DNA of 64,000 bases. Source: Hyphomicrobium methylovorum. GTDB taxonomy: Bacteria; Pseudomonadota; Alphaproteobacteria; Rhizobiales; Hyphomicrobiaceae. This document shows positions 34,073 through 42,847 of the stretch, piece by piece. The stretch covers positions 1,798,001-1,862,000 of the forward strand of contig NZ_QHJE01000001.1 of assembly GCF_013626205.1 (NCBI RefSeq), in the 5' to 3' direction. How positions within the stretch are numbered: position 1 is the stretch's first letter; the number at the start of each line of letters is the position of its first letter. The translations under genes and the position numbers were made by a program. Under the pieces are notes generated by a model that saw nothing but the letters and a program-made list of their open reading frames with translations, had not been told where the DNA came from and did no database searches.

Positions 34073-35659
34073 ATGAAGCTCTATAAGTCCTTCGCAACCG
34101 TTGGCGGGTTGACGCTGCTCAGCCGCGTGTTCGGGTTTATGCGCGATATTCTGATCGCGGCAACGCTCGGTTCCGGCTGGGTGGCGGACGCGTTTGTCGT
34201 TGCGTTCCGGTTTCCGAACTTGTTTCGCCGTTTGTTTGGCGAAGGCGCGTTCAACTCGGCGTTCGTTCCGATTTTCGCAAAGAAGCTGGAAGGCGAAGGC
34301 CGCGACGCCGCTCGCACGTTTGCGGAAGACGCCATGGCGGGCCTTTTGTTCGTGCTGCTGATCGTAACGATCGTCGCCGAACTGGCGATGCCATTCTTGA
34401 TGTATGGCTTAGCGCCCGGCTTCGACTCGGTGCCCGAGAAATTCGATCTTGCGGTGCTGCTGACGCAGATCACGATGCCGTATCTGCTTTGCATGTCCCT
34501 CGTTGCGCTGATGTCTGGCGCGCTGAATTCGATGGGACGTTTCGTTGAAAGCGCGTCGGTTTCGATTGTGCTCAACGGCGTCATGATGATCGCGACGCTG
34601 ATCTCACTTTGGCTCGGCTACCGTGCTGAGCCGGAAGCTGGCGTTATTCAGGCCTGGGCCGTTTTTGTTGCCGGCATTCTGCAGCTTGCACTTTTGATGT
34701 GGGGAATGCGGCAGGCGGGATTTACGCTCGGTTTCAAGCGGCCGCGGTGGACGAAAGATGTTCGCCATCTCGTTCGTCTTGGCATTCCTGGTGTCATTTC
34801 TGGTGGCGTTACGCAGATCAATATCGCCATCGGCACCGTCATCGCGTCGATGCAGCCGGGCGCCGTTTCGCAGCTCTATTACGCCGATCGGATTTACGAA
34901 CTTCCGCTTGCGATCGTTGGCATTGCCGTCGGCATTGTTCTGCTTCCAGACGTGGCGCGGCAACTGCGGGCAGGCGATAGGGCGGGCGTGTTGGATAGCC
35001 AGAACCGTTCGCTGGAATTTGCGTTGCTTCTGACGATACCGGCGGCGCTGGCGCTCGCGGTTATACCGCATGACATTGTGCGTGTTCTGTTCGAGCGCGG
35101 TGCGTTTACGGCGAGCGATACGGACTCAACGGCGGTCTTGCTCTCGATCTTTGCGCTCGGCCTGCCCGCGTTCGTCATGATCAAAGTTTTCTCGCCCGCC
35201 TATTTTGCGCGCGAAGATACGACGACGCCGATGCGCTACGCGGCCATCAGTCTGACGGCCAATACGGTTGGTTCGATCGTGCTGTTCTTTCTGTTCCGGC
35301 ATCTCGGCATCATGCCTCAGCTCGGCATCGCCATTGCGACGACGCTTGGGGGATGGCTGAACGCGTATCTGCTCTGGTCGACCCTCGCGAAGCGGGAGGA
35401 TTTCGTGGGTGATGCCCGGTTGAAACGTAATTTGCCGCTGATTGCGCTCGCCAGCGTTCTCATGGCCGGCGTGCTGCTGATGGTGAGCCATATGCTCCAG
35501 CCCCATCTCGCGAGCGACGCTGGTTTCCTGCGGAAGGGCGCGGCGCTGGCGATTGAGGTCGGTACGGGGCTGGCCGTGTTCGGTGCCTTCATTTTTGCCA
35601 CCGGAGTCATGTCGCTGCGGCAGCTCGGGCGCTTTGTCGGCCGTGGCAAGGGCGGCTGA
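34073..35659 (+). CDS. murJ: Lipid II flippase MurJ (MviN)
   Basis: It moves undecaprenyl-linked peptidoglycan precursor across the inner membrane. The 528-residue protein has about 14 transmembrane helices. It opens with the conserved SFATVGGLTLLSRVFGFMRD, and then has FRFPNLFRRLFGEGAFNSAFVPIFAKKL, both diagnostic for MviN/MurJ. Essential arginines are present in the first loop region. It follows glnD by 72 nt on the same strand and is followed by trpS after 78 nt. No ribosome site is obvious, so readthrough from glnD is likely. Confidence 0.96.
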   Translation: MKLYKSFATVGGLTLLSRVFGFMRDILIAATLGSGWVADAFVVAFRFPNLFRRLFGEGAFNSAFVPIFAKKLEGEGRDAARTFAEDAMAGLLFVLLIVTIVAELAMPFLMYGLAPGFDSVPEKFDLAVLLTQITMPYLLCMSLVALMSGALNSMGRFVESASVSIVLNGVMMIATLISLWLGYRAEPEAGVIQAWAVFVAGILQLALLMWGMRQAGFTLGFKRPRWTKDVRHLVRLGIPGVISGGVTQINIAIGTVIASMQPGAVSQLYYADRIYELPLAIVGIAVGIVLLPDVARQLRAGDRAGVLDSQNRSLEFALLLTIPAALALAVIPHDIVRVLFERGAFTASDTDSTAVLLSIFALGLPAFVMIKVFSPAYFAREDTTTPMRYAAISLTANTVGSIVLFFLFRHLGIMPQLGIAIATTLGGWLNAYLLWSTLAKREDFVGDARLKRNLPLIALASVLMAGVLLMVSHMLQPHLASDAGFLRKGAALAIEVGTGLAVFGAFIFATGVMSLRQLGRFVGRGKGG

Positions 35660-35737
35660 AGGCGCTTGCCTCAGGACCGTGCTCACGCGATAACGCGCGC
35701 TCATCCGCTATAACCGATCTCTTCGACTGGACATCCC

Positions 35738-36775
35738 ATGCAAATTCAGCCGCGCGTCTTTTCAGGCATGCAGCCCACCGGCAGCCTGCACCTCGGAAAT
35801 TATCTCGGCGCGATGGTAAACTGGATCGAGATGCAAAAGACGCACGACTGCATTTACTGCGTCGTCGATCTGCATGCGATCACGGTCTGGCAAGATCCGG
35901 TCGAGTTGAAGAGCGCGATCCGTCAGGTGACGGCGACGTATATTGCGGCCGGTCTCGATCCGAAGAAGAGCATCCTGTTCAATCAATCGCAGGTGAGCGC
36001 GCATGCGGAGCTTGCGTGGGTGTTCAACTGCGTGGCGCGCCTTGGCTGGCTCAATCGCATGACGCAGTTCAAGGAGAAGGCGGGCAAGGATCGGGAGCAA
36101 GCGTCGGTTGGGCTTTATGCGTACCCAAACCTGATGGCGGCCGATATTCTTGCGTATCGCGCCACGCATGTGCCGGTTGGCGAAGACCAGAAGCAGCATC
36201 TCGAACTGGCGCGCGACATCGCGCAGAAATTCAACAACGACTTCGGCAAGGAGATCGTGGAGCACGGTTTCGCGGACGGGATTTTCTTCCCGCAACCCGA
36301 ACCCGTTATTACAGGTCCGGCCACACGCGTGATGAGCTTGCGGGATGGCTCCAAGAAGATGTCGAAGTCGGATCCATCGGATCTTTCCCGCATCAACATC
36401 ATGGATGACGCGGATACGATCGCGAAGAAAATCCAGAAAGCAAAGACTGATCCCGAACCGCTGCCGGCGGATAAGGACGGTTTTGCGGGACGTCCCGAAG
36501 CGGAGAACCTCGTTGGCATCTATGCGGCGTTGACGGGCGAGCCCGTCGAGAAAGTTCTTGGTGACTACGGCGGGCAGCAATTTTCGGCTTTCAAGAAGGC
36601 GCTCGCTGAAGTCGCGACGGAAAAAGTCGGTCGGATCGGAGACGAGGCGAAGCGTTTGATGGACGATCCGGCGGAGATTGACCGGGTGCTTGCAGACGGT
36701 TCGGCGCGCGCGCGGGTGATCGCGGCTCCAATCATGGACAAAGTGAAGGATATCGTCGGCTTCGTTCGGAGTTGA
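35738..36775 (+). CDS. trpS: Tryptophanyl-tRNA synthetase
   Basis: A class I aminoacyl-tRNA synthetase that charges tRNA(Trp). It has 345 residues, the normal bacterial length. The HIGH-type signature is [13 protein letters not shown] (about 13-25), the KMSKS loop is at 207-211, and the Trp-binding region includes [16 protein letters not shown]. The C-terminal anticodon helices are intact. It lies downstream of murJ and could be cotranscribed with it. A universal-stress gene follows 36 nt later. Confidence 0.97.
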   Translation: MQIQPRVFSGMQPTGSLHLGNYLGAMVNWIEMQKTHDCIYCVVDLHAITVWQDPVELKSAIRQVTATYIAAGLDPKKSILFNQSQVSAHAELAWVFNCVARLGWLNRMTQFKEKAGKDREQASVGLYAYPNLMAADILAYRATHVPVGEDQKQHLELARDIAQKFNNDFGKEIVEHGFADGIFFPQPEPVITGPATRVMSLRDGSKKMSKSDPSDLSRINIMDDADTIAKKIQKAKTDPEPLPADKDGFAGRPEAENLVGIYAALTGEPVEKVLGDYGGQQFSAFKKALAEVATEKVGRIGDEAKRLMDDPAEIDRVLADGSARARVIAAPIMDKVKDIVGFVRS

Positions 36776-36811
36776 TAGGCTAGGGCGACAGGTTGCGAGG
36801 CGCTCGAAGGA

Positions 36812-37330
36812 ATGGCAGCATCGGAACCCATGAAACCACGCCGTTCTTCCGAGCCCGGCCATACGCGCAAGTTCCTGATTGTCGTCGATGACAGTCAGGA
36901 GGTGGAGGCGGCGCTCTATTACGCTGCGAGCCGTGCTCAGCGCGCTACCGGTCGTATCGCGATGCTCTACGTCTTCGAGCCGGGAGAGTTGCAGAACTGG
37001 ACCGGCGTGCGGCAGGTGCAACTCGAGGAAGAGACGACAAAGGCAAAAGCGCTGTTTCGTTTATTCCGGCGGAAGCTTGCAAACGCAGAGTTCGAAAACG
37101 TCGAGACTGAGGATTTCATCCGCGAAGGGCGGCCAGCGGATGAAATTCTGAAGCTTATTGCCGAGGATGAGGACATCGCGATCCTCGTCGTGGGTGCTCC
37201 AGCGGAGCCAAAGGAACTCGGCACGCTGGTGTCGACGCTGGCTGCGGGAAGTGCGCCGGACGGGTTTCCTGTGCCTGTGACGATTGTGCCGGGGCACCTG
37301 ACCCTCGCGGATATCAAGGCTTTGGCGTAA
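36812..37330 (+). CDS. Universal stress protein (UspA) family
   Basis: A 172-residue single Usp domain beginning with KFLIVVDDSQEVEAALYYAASRA. The central part has the expected alternation of beta strands and helices with EDFIREGRPADEILKLIAEDEDIAILVVGA. The usual ATP-binding motif G-2X-G-9X-G(S/T) is not convincingly present: VVGAPAEPKELGTLVSTLAAG lacks a good match, so it may belong to the non-ATP-binding UspA class. The start is either 36812 or the Met at 36830. It lies directly upstream of nfu, separated by that gene's own promoter. Confidence 0.8.
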   Translation: MAASEPMKPRRSSEPGHTRKFLIVVDDSQEVEAALYYAASRAQRATGRIAMLYVFEPGELQNWTGVRQVQLEEETTKAKALFRLFRRKLANAEFENVETEDFIREGRPADEILKLIAEDEDIAILVVGAPAEPKELGTLVSTLAAGSAPDGFPVPVTIVPGHLTLADIKALA

Positions 37331-37361
37331 GGTGTTCGGTAACCGGGGACGGAGCCGCGCC

Positions 37362-37403
37362 TCGACAGTTCCAGGTCGTCTCCCTATATTAGAAAAATTC
37401 TAA
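37362..37403 (+). promoter_or_regulatory. nfu promoter overlapped by an Irr-type (ICE-like) palindrome
   Basis: A -35-like TCGACA (37362-37367) and a -10-like TATATT (37385-37390) are 17 nt apart, both 4-5/6 matches to sigma70. A perfect inverted repeat TTAGAA-AAA-TTCTAA (37389-37403) begins inside the -10 and covers the expected start point. Its sequence resembles the iron-control element bound by the Fur-family haem-sensing repressor Irr in alphaproteobacteria. The nfu ATG is 61 nt downstream. Repression of an Fe-S scaffold under iron limitation would fit known Irr regulation. Confidence 0.62.
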
Positions 37404-37464
37404 CGCTGCTGGCCTTTTCGGGCGCGAGTGACGTCATGCCAGCGAACCCGAGCGAGAAGCCGAT

Positions 37465-38019
37465 ATGTTCATCCAAACTGAAGCGACGCCGAACCCTGCT
37501 ACGTTGAAGTTCCTGCCTGGCCGGAACGTTCTTGACGAGGGCACAGCGGATTTCCGCTCGAAAGGTGACGCGACTGCTTCGCCTCTTGCGACGCGCCTCT
37601 TTGCGATCGACGGCGTGGATGGCGTGTTTCTCGGATCCGACTTCATATCGGTGACCAAGGGCAAGATCGAATGGCAGCACCTGAAACCGATGGTTTTGGG
37701 AGCTATCATGGAACACTACATGTCTGGTGCTCCGACAACGGAAGATGAAGGCTCTAACGACGGCGCGGGCGAGAGCTACGATCCGGAAGACGAAGCAACC
37801 GTTGCGACGATTAAAGAGCTTCTAGAAACGCGGGTTCGCCCCGCAGTTGCGCAAGACGGCGGCGACATTACTTTTTCCGGATTCCGGAATGGCGTGGTTT
37901 ATCTCCATATGCGCGGTGCGTGCTCGGGCTGTCCCAGTTCGACAGCGACTTTGCGTCACGGCATTGAGAACCTGCTGAAACATTTCTGTCCGGATGTGCA
38001 ATCGGTAGAGCCGGTTTAA
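37465..38019 (+). CDS. NfuA-type iron-sulfur cluster scaffold/carrier (Nfu)
   Basis: It delivers 4Fe-4S clusters to target enzymes. It has 184 residues with the alphaproteobacterial and mitochondrial NFU1 layout. An N-terminal Nfu_N domain (MFIQTEATPNPATLKFLPGR) is joined by an acidic linker (about 90-110) to the C-terminal NifU domain. There the cluster-binding Cys153 and Cys156 sit in RGACSGCPSS. It is not the A-type-fused NfuA of E. coli. The Irr-type palindrome over its promoter links it to iron control, and an intrinsic terminator directly after the stop makes it monocistronic. Confidence 0.95.
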   Translation: MFIQTEATPNPATLKFLPGRNVLDEGTADFRSKGDATASPLATRLFAIDGVDGVFLGSDFISVTKGKIEWQHLKPMVLGAIMEHYMSGAPTTEDEGSNDGAGESYDPEDEATVATIKELLETRVRPAVAQDGGDITFSGFRNGVVYLHMRGACSGCPSSTATLRHGIENLLKHFCPDVQSVEPV

Positions 38020-38030
38020 GCATCACATAA

Positions 38031-38061
38031 GAAAGTGACCCGCTTCGGCGGGTTTCTTTTT
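38031..38061 (+). terminator. Intrinsic terminator of nfu
   Basis: A stem with ACCCGC (38038-38043) and GCGGGT (38048-38053), closed by a TTCG tetraloop, is followed by TTCTTTTTAT. It begins about 12 nt after the nfu stop and 32 nt before the nitroreductase gene. The UUCG loop and T-rich tail are typical of efficient terminators. Confidence 0.88.
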
Positions 38062-38092
38062 ATGTGCCAATACGACTTGATGGAGCGGCGAG

Positions 38093-38683
38093 ATGGCTAA
38101 TGCGCTTGACCGCGCCGTCTTCGAGCAATTGTTCGATGCGGCCCGGACCCACAATAAATGGCAACCTCGGGACGTCGATGACGACCTCCTGAAGCAAATC
38201 GTCGATCATTTGAAATGGGCGCCGACGAGCGCCAATTCATCGCCCGCTCGAATTGTCTTTGTAAAATCCAAAGAAGCCAAGGAGCGCCTGCGTCCCCATT
38301 TGAGCCAGGGCAATCTGGAGAAAACGATGGCAGCGCCGGTGACGGCGATCCTTGCTTACGATCTCAAATTTTATGAGCATCTGCCGCGCCTTTATCCGGC
38401 CGCAGATGCAAAAAGCTGGTTCACCGGAAACAAAGCGCATACGGAGCGGACTGCTTTTCTAAACGGCAGTCTGCAAGGCGCCTATTTCATTGTTGCGGCA
38501 CGGGCAATGGGGCTGGATTGTGGGCCGATGTCCGGATTTAACAATAACGGTGTGGATGAAGAATTTTTCTCGGGAACCGATATAAAGTCGAATTTCCTCT
38601 GCAATGTGGGATATGGCGACCCATCTGGCGTTCGTCCGAGAACACCCCGATTTCATTTCGACGAGATAGCAAAGATCGTATAA
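38093..38683 (+). CDS. Nitroreductase-family protein, RutE/HadB-like (malonic semialdehyde reductase)
   Basis: A 196-residue flavin-dependent nitroreductase fold. Segments typical of the RutE/HadB branch are FEQLFDAARTHNKWQPRDV, LKWAPTSANSSPARIVFVKS and GAYFIVAARAMGLDCGPMSGFNN, with FLCNVGYGDPSGVRPRTPRF near the C-terminus. RutE reduces malonic semialdehyde to 3-hydroxypropionate in uracil breakdown, but no other rut genes are here, so the physiological substrate is open. It lies between the nfu terminator and tsaB with an 11-nt gap to tsaB, so it may share the tsaB transcript. Confidence 0.82.
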   Translation: MANALDRAVFEQLFDAARTHNKWQPRDVDDDLLKQIVDHLKWAPTSANSSPARIVFVKSKEAKERLRPHLSQGNLEKTMAAPVTAILAYDLKFYEHLPRLYPAADAKSWFTGNKAHTERTAFLNGSLQGAYFIVAARAMGLDCGPMSGFNNNGVDEEFFSGTDIKSNFLCNVGYGDPSGVRPRTPRFHFDEIAKIV

Positions 38684-38693
38684 GCATCCTGAA

Positions 38694-39392
38694 ATGAACG
38701 TACTTTCGCTGGACAGCTGCTTTGATGCCTGCTCCGCGGCGGCGGGCCGCGGGCTCAGGACTCTGACTCCCTCGATTTCATTTGCCTATGCGCCGATGCA
38801 AACCGGGCATGCTGAGCAATTGCTGCCAATGGCCAAAATGGTGATGGCGGAAGCCGGATTGGAATTTGCGGCACTCGATCGGATTGCCGTGACGTTCGGA
38901 CCGGGCACATTCACTGGAACGCGGATTTGCGTTTCGGCGGCTCGCGCGTTGGCACTGGCGACCGGTGCGCAGATCGTGGCGCTGTCCAGCCTAAGGCTTA
39001 TGGCCATGAGCGCGCGCATACCGTCGGCACCCACGCGACGCGTCGCCATTGCGACGGACGCACGCCGGGGCGAAGTTTATCTCGAAGTCTTCGATCGCCA
39101 TTCGTTGGCGACTTTGGTGCCGCCAAGCTGCCGAGGCATTGCTGATGCGGCGGAGACGCTCGGAAGTGAGCCGATCGTTGTTGCGGGTTCGGGAGCGAAG
39201 GCTGTTGCCGACGCGGCGCGCGCGTCAGGCGTTGGAGCTCACGACATTCTGCCGGATCTTTTGCCAGACGCGCTCGACGTGCTGTTTCCCGCTTGTGAGC
39301 TTCCGCTGACAGAGACGTTGCGGCCGCTCTATCTTAGGGCTCCGGACGCAAAACCACCTTCACCAAGTTCGATTGTCAGGGTGGGTGTATGA
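38694..39392 (+). CDS. tsaB: tRNA threonylcarbamoyladenosine biosynthesis protein TsaB
   Basis: It is the platform partner of TsaD in the A37 threonylcarbamoyl modification. It has 232 residues in the ASKHA fold, opening NVLSLDSCFDACSAA, with the conserved FGPGTFTGTRICVSAARALA block (about 66-85) that contacts TsaD. The active-site histidines of TsaD are absent, as expected. The stop overlaps the rimI start by four bases. tsaD itself is about 34 kb away in this window. It begins the tsaB-rimI-fur-plsC series typical of Hyphomicrobiales. Confidence 0.93.
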   Translation: MNVLSLDSCFDACSAAAGRGLRTLTPSISFAYAPMQTGHAEQLLPMAKMVMAEAGLEFAALDRIAVTFGPGTFTGTRICVSAARALALATGAQIVALSSLRLMAMSARIPSAPTRRVAIATDARRGEVYLEVFDRHSLATLVPPSCRGIADAAETLGSEPIVVAGSGAKAVADAARASGVGAHDILPDLLPDALDVLFPACELPLTETLRPLYLRAPDAKPPSPSSIVRVGV

Positions 39393-39877
39393 CATCGAAT
39401 GTCATGCCGTTCCGCAACGTGAAGCACGCCAGTATGCTTTGGGCTTCGCCTGAGCGGGCCGAAGAAATTGCGGGACTGCATGCCAAGCTGTTTGATCCTG
39501 CGTGGGATGCGGCTGCCATTAAATCGCTGCTCGAGCATCCGGCGGCGACATCTCTGATTGCTGTTGCCGGTTCGCCGAAGGCGATCATCGGATTCATCAT
39601 TGGTCAGCTTGCGGCCGATGAAGCCGAAATCCTGTCGATTGGCGTTGCGCCGAATTGGCAGCGCGCTGGGCTGGCCATGGGGCTTCTCGAAGGTCTGGCG
39701 CGTGCTGCGCGACGTGGAGAAGCGAAACGCATCTTTCTCGAAGTTGCGGAAGACAACGAGGCCGCGCTCGCGCTTTACCGGAAGCTAGGCTTTGAGGAAG
39801 TGGGCCGCCGGAAGCGTTATTATGTGCGGCCAGGGAACGCGGCTGTGGATGCTTTGACGATGGCCCTGACGCTTTAG
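39389..39877 (+). CDS. rimI: Ribosomal-protein-alanine N-acetyltransferase-like protein RimI
   Basis: A 162-residue GNAT acetyltransferase. Acetyl-CoA motif A is present as ILSIGVAPNWQRAGLAMGLLEGL (about 84-106), and motif B as FLEVAEDNEAALALYRKLGFEEVGRRKRYY, which is the RimI consensus. The E. coli enzyme acetylates the N-terminus of S18; targets here are inferred. It starts 4 nt before the tsaB stop (ATGA overlap type), so translation is coupled. The N-terminus (about 30 residues) is longer than in E. coli RimI. Confidence 0.92.
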   Translation: MTSNVMPFRNVKHASMLWASPERAEEIAGLHAKLFDPAWDAAAIKSLLEHPAATSLIAVAGSPKAIIGFIIGQLAADEAEILSIGVAPNWQRAGLAMGLLEGLARAARRGEAKRIFLEVAEDNEAALALYRKLGFEEVGRRKRYYVRPGNAAVDALTMALTL

Positions 39878-39913
39878 GGCGTGATAAGCCGCTTCCGGTA
39901 GACGAGCCGCTGT

Positions 39914-39931
39914 TTCGTTGCCTATAACGAA
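39914..39931. promoter_or_regulatory. Inverted repeat over a putative -10 upstream of the Fur-family gene
   Basis: Perfect 6-bp arms TTCGTT (39914-39919) and AACGAA (39926-39931) flank a spacer; a TATAAC -10-like box (39923-39928) runs from the spacer into the right arm. The repeat lies 37-54 nt before the Fur-family start. It does not match the classical Fur or Mur boxes that I know. A convincing -35 is not seen. It is a candidate autoregulatory operator. Confidence 0.35.
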
Positions 39932-39967
39932 TAGCTCAGCGCTCCCGCCCCGCTTGATCGAATATAG

Positions 39968-40423
39968 ATGATCATGTCCGTGACGAAGAAAGATACGCCG
40001 ATTGAATCGCGCTGCGTCGAGCATGGGCTGCGCATGACGGGACAGCGGCGCGTGATTGCGCAAGTGCTGTCGAACGCTACAGATCATCCCGACGTTGAAG
40101 AAGTGCACCGGCGGGCGAATGCGATCGATTCGCGGATTTCGCTTTCTACGGTCTACCGAACGCTGAAGCTATTTTCAGCGAAGGGAATTCTTGAGCGGCA
40201 CGATTTCGGGCATGGGCGCGGAAGGTACGAGGCGGCTCCGCGAGAGCATCACGATCATTTGCTGGACGTTGATACGGGGCGGGTGATCGAATTTTCAAAC
40301 CCGGACATTGAGGCTTTGCAAGAGCGCGTGGCGAGAGAACTCGGCTTCGAACTGGTGGGGCACAGGCTGGAGCTTTACGGCGTTCCGATCGCGAAGAAGA
40401 AAAGCGCGGGACGCAAAGCTTGA
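39968..40423 (+). CDS. Fur-family transcriptional regulator (Fur/Mur type)
   Basis: A 151-residue metalloregulator. The winged-helix domain includes RMTGQRRVIAQVL and SRISLSTVYRTLKLFSAKGIL (the DNA-recognition helix), and the metal-sensing region includes EHHDHLLDVDTGRVIEF. The CXXC structural-zinc motif that follows HHDHL in E. coli Fur is replaced by VDTG, as in the rhizobial Mur/Fur subgroup. Position in the tsaB-rimI-fur-plsC-miaB order also fits that group, whose members answer to Mn2+ in rhizobia and iron elsewhere. Start 39968 or 39974 cannot be separated. It is not Irr, which has a haem regulatory motif at its N-terminus. Confidence 0.87.
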   Translation: MIMSVTKKDTPIESRCVEHGLRMTGQRRVIAQVLSNATDHPDVEEVHRRANAIDSRISLSTVYRTLKLFSAKGILERHDFGHGRGRYEAAPREHHDHLLDVDTGRVIEFSNPDIEALQERVARELGFELVGHRLELYGVPIAKKKSAGRKA

Positions 40424-40432
40424 GGGGCACCG

Positions 40433-41314
40433 ATGGCTACGGGATCGGTACGTGGGTTCACCGCTTTGACCGCGTTTCTCGGACTGACGGTGCCGCTGAT
40501 GCCGGTGCAGGCCGTTCTGCTGCGGCTCGCGCCGAATAGCGCGCGGCGGTTTCCGCGTTGGTATCACCGGCAGGTTTGCAAAATCATCGGCGTGACGTTG
40601 AAGATCGAGGGCGAGGTCGCGCACGATCGTCCGGTACTGCTCGTATCCAATCACACGTCGTGGCTCGACATTCCGGTGCTTTCCGCCGTTGCTCCCGTGT
40701 CGTTTGTTGCCAAGCTGGAAGTTGGCGGATGGCCCTTTGTTTCGGCGCTGGCTCGGCTGCAACGCTCCGTCTTCGTCGATCGCACGCGACGGCAAGCGGC
40801 TGGCGATGGTGCGCGGGAAATTTCGCGCCGGCTCACCGAAGGCGACGCGATCATTCTTTTTGCCGAGGGAACATCGAGTGACGGAAACCGAGTGCTGCCG
40901 TTCAAGACCTCGCTATTCGGCGCCGTCGAAGGATTGGGAGAGGATCTCTCGTCGCGCGTGGCGGTGCAGACGGTTGCCGTCGTTTACACGCATATGCGCG
41001 GCGTTCCGGTGACGCGTGCGGACCGGCCCCGTATCGGCTGGTATGGCGATATGGAAATGACGTCGCACGCGTGGGGGGTGCTCAAATCCGGCGGGCTGAC
41101 GGCTACGATTAAGATTGGCGCGCCGGTTGCGCTCAGCGCGTATGGAAGCCGGAAGACGCTGGCATTGGAGAGCGAGCGGGCGGTGCGGCGCGATGTCGTT
41201 GGGCTGCTGCGGGGGCGGCCAGGCGATCCGGACCTCATTCCGGTTGAGCCGACGGAGGATGCGCGGCGCGAAAAGCGCGTTCTTGCGCGGCAAAGTAGCG
41301 AGAAATGGACATAA
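40433..41314 (+). CDS. 1-acyl-sn-glycerol-3-phosphate acyltransferase family (PlsC/OlsA-like)
   Basis: A 293-residue acyltransferase with one N-terminal hydrophobic helix. The catalytic HX4D motif is NHTSWLD (His74, Asp79). The substrate-binding motif FAEGTSSDG is near 144-152. Family members acylate lysophosphatidate; the paralogue OlsA acylates lyso-ornithine lipid. In Hyphomicrobiales the member near miaB is often OlsA-like, and an OlsB-like gene lies 12 kb upstream, so either role is possible. It starts 9 nt after the fur-family stop, in the same transcript, and is followed by miaB. Confidence 0.85.
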   Translation: MATGSVRGFTALTAFLGLTVPLMPVQAVLLRLAPNSARRFPRWYHRQVCKIIGVTLKIEGEVAHDRPVLLVSNHTSWLDIPVLSAVAPVSFVAKLEVGGWPFVSALARLQRSVFVDRTRRQAAGDGAREISRRLTEGDAIILFAEGTSSDGNRVLPFKTSLFGAVEGLGEDLSSRVAVQTVAVVYTHMRGVPVTRADRPRIGWYGDMEMTSHAWGVLKSGGLTATIKIGAPVALSAYGSRKTLALESERAVRRDVVGLLRGRPGDPDLIPVEPTEDARREKRVLARQSSEKWT

Positions 41315-41326
41315 TCGGTCCCATCT

Positions 41327-42724
41327 GTGCTATGCGCGGGGCTCAATCAATCTCAGGTCGACCAAGTGACGAGTGACGTGAAAGACGCCGAACCGAAGCG
41401 CTATTTTCTGAAGACGTTCGGTTGCCAGATGAATGTCTACGACAGCGAGCGCATGGCGGAATCGCTGGCGCGCGAGGGATATGGCGAGACGGATAATCCT
41501 GAGGCGGCCGATCTCGTCATTCTGAATACCTGCCATATCCGCGAGAAGGCTGCCGAGAAGGTGTATTCCGATCTCGGGCGGTTGCGAGACATGAAGGAGC
41601 GCCGCCGTAAGGACGGCAAGGAAACCGTCATCACGGTTGCGGGTTGCGTTGCGCAGGCCGAGGGCGCGGAGATCACGACGCGTCAGCCTGCGGTCGATCT
41701 CGTTATCGGGCCGCAAAGCTATCACAAGCTGCCGGAGCTCGTCGCGCGCAGTAAATCGACGCGTACGAACATCGTCGAGACGGAATTTCCAGGCGACGAG
41801 AAATTCACGCGGATGAAAGCGCCACGGCGCATTGCGTCGCCGTCGGTATTTCTGACGGTGCAGGAAGGGTGTGACAAGTTCTGTACGTTTTGCGTCGTTC
41901 CGTACACGCGCGGGTCGGAATTTTCGCGTCCGGTTGCGCGGATCGAGGCGGAAGCGCGCGAACTTGCCGACGCTGGCGCGAAGGAACTTGTTCTGCTCGG
42001 TCAGAACGTCAACGCCTATCACGGCGAAGGTGCGGGCGGACGGAGCGCGAACCTTGCCGAGCTTATCCGTGTTCTGGCGAGCATCGGTGGGATAGAACGC
42101 ATTCGATATATGACGAGCCATCCGCGTGACATGGATAACGAACTGATCGCGGCTCATGCTGAGGTTCGCGAGTTGATGCCATTCCTTCATCTTCCGGTGC
42201 AGTCGGGCTCCGATCGGATTCTCGCTGCGATGAACCGCAAACATAGTGCGGCCGAGTACATCGATATCATCGCGCGCTTGCGCAAAGCGCGGCCCGACAT
42301 CGCTCTTTCAAGCGATTTCATCGTCGGCTTTCCGGGGGAAACGGACCAAGACGCGGAAGAGACGATCGCGCTGATTAAGGCTGTTGGGTTCGCGCAATCC
42401 TTTTCGTTCAAGTACAGCGCGCGGCCGGGGACACCGGCGGCGGGCCGTGACGGACAGGTGCCTGAGCCCCTCAAAGGAGAGCGGCTGCAGCGCCTGCAGG
42501 CCGTGCTCGACTCCCAGCAGACCGCATTCAATGCGCAAAGCCTCGGCAATGCCGTTCCTGTGCTTTTTGAGCGCATCGGGAAGTCAGGCGAAATTGTCGG
42601 CCGGTCTCCCCATTTACAGCTCGTGCATGCGGTGGGTCCCGGCGATCTGGTCGGCCGGACGGCGCGGGTTGCGATCGATGATACCCGCCGTTCGGGACTT
42701 TCGGGTGTCATCGCGGCGGCATAG
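41327..42724 (+). CDS. miaB: tRNA-2-methylthio-N6-dimethylallyladenosine synthase MiaB
   Basis: A radical-SAM methylthiotransferase for A37 of tRNAs reading UNN codons. It has 465 residues. The N-terminal domain carries three cluster cysteines in [18 protein letters not shown] and VAGCVAQ. The radical-SAM CX3CX2C motif is in [16 protein letters not shown], and a TRAM domain closes the C-terminus (about 385-460). The start is a GTG at 41327 or the in-frame GTG at 41366, which lies closer to the conserved [13 protein letters not shown]; neither has a good ribosome site. It depends on Fe-S assembly and so indirectly on nfu. Confidence 0.95.
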   Translation: MLCAGLNQSQVDQVTSDVKDAEPKRYFLKTFGCQMNVYDSERMAESLAREGYGETDNPEAADLVILNTCHIREKAAEKVYSDLGRLRDMKERRRKDGKETVITVAGCVAQAEGAEITTRQPAVDLVIGPQSYHKLPELVARSKSTRTNIVETEFPGDEKFTRMKAPRRIASPSVFLTVQEGCDKFCTFCVVPYTRGSEFSRPVARIEAEARELADAGAKELVLLGQNVNAYHGEGAGGRSANLAELIRVLASIGGIERIRYMTSHPRDMDNELIAAHAEVRELMPFLHLPVQSGSDRILAAMNRKHSAAEYIDIIARLRKARPDIALSSDFIVGFPGETDQDAEETIALIKAVGFAQSFSFKYSARPGTPAAGRDGQVPEPLKGERLQRLQAVLDSQQTAFNAQSLGNAVPVLFERIGKSGEIVGRSPHLQLVHAVGPGDLVGRTARVAIDDTRRSGLSGVIAAA

Positions 42725-42847
42725 AGTGGACGTAGATGGACGGTTAAAACCGGTGCGTTGACGATATCTCGGGCTCGGGGCAGTTTATTGGACGTGCTAA
42801 ATTCGGTTCGAGCCGATTCGAGACTTAGAGCGAAAAGGAGTTCGCGA

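Noticed and set aside
35762-37021. 419-codon open frame opposite trpS and usp
   Set aside because: Crosses two real genes in antisense, no family features, Arg/His-rich shadow composition.
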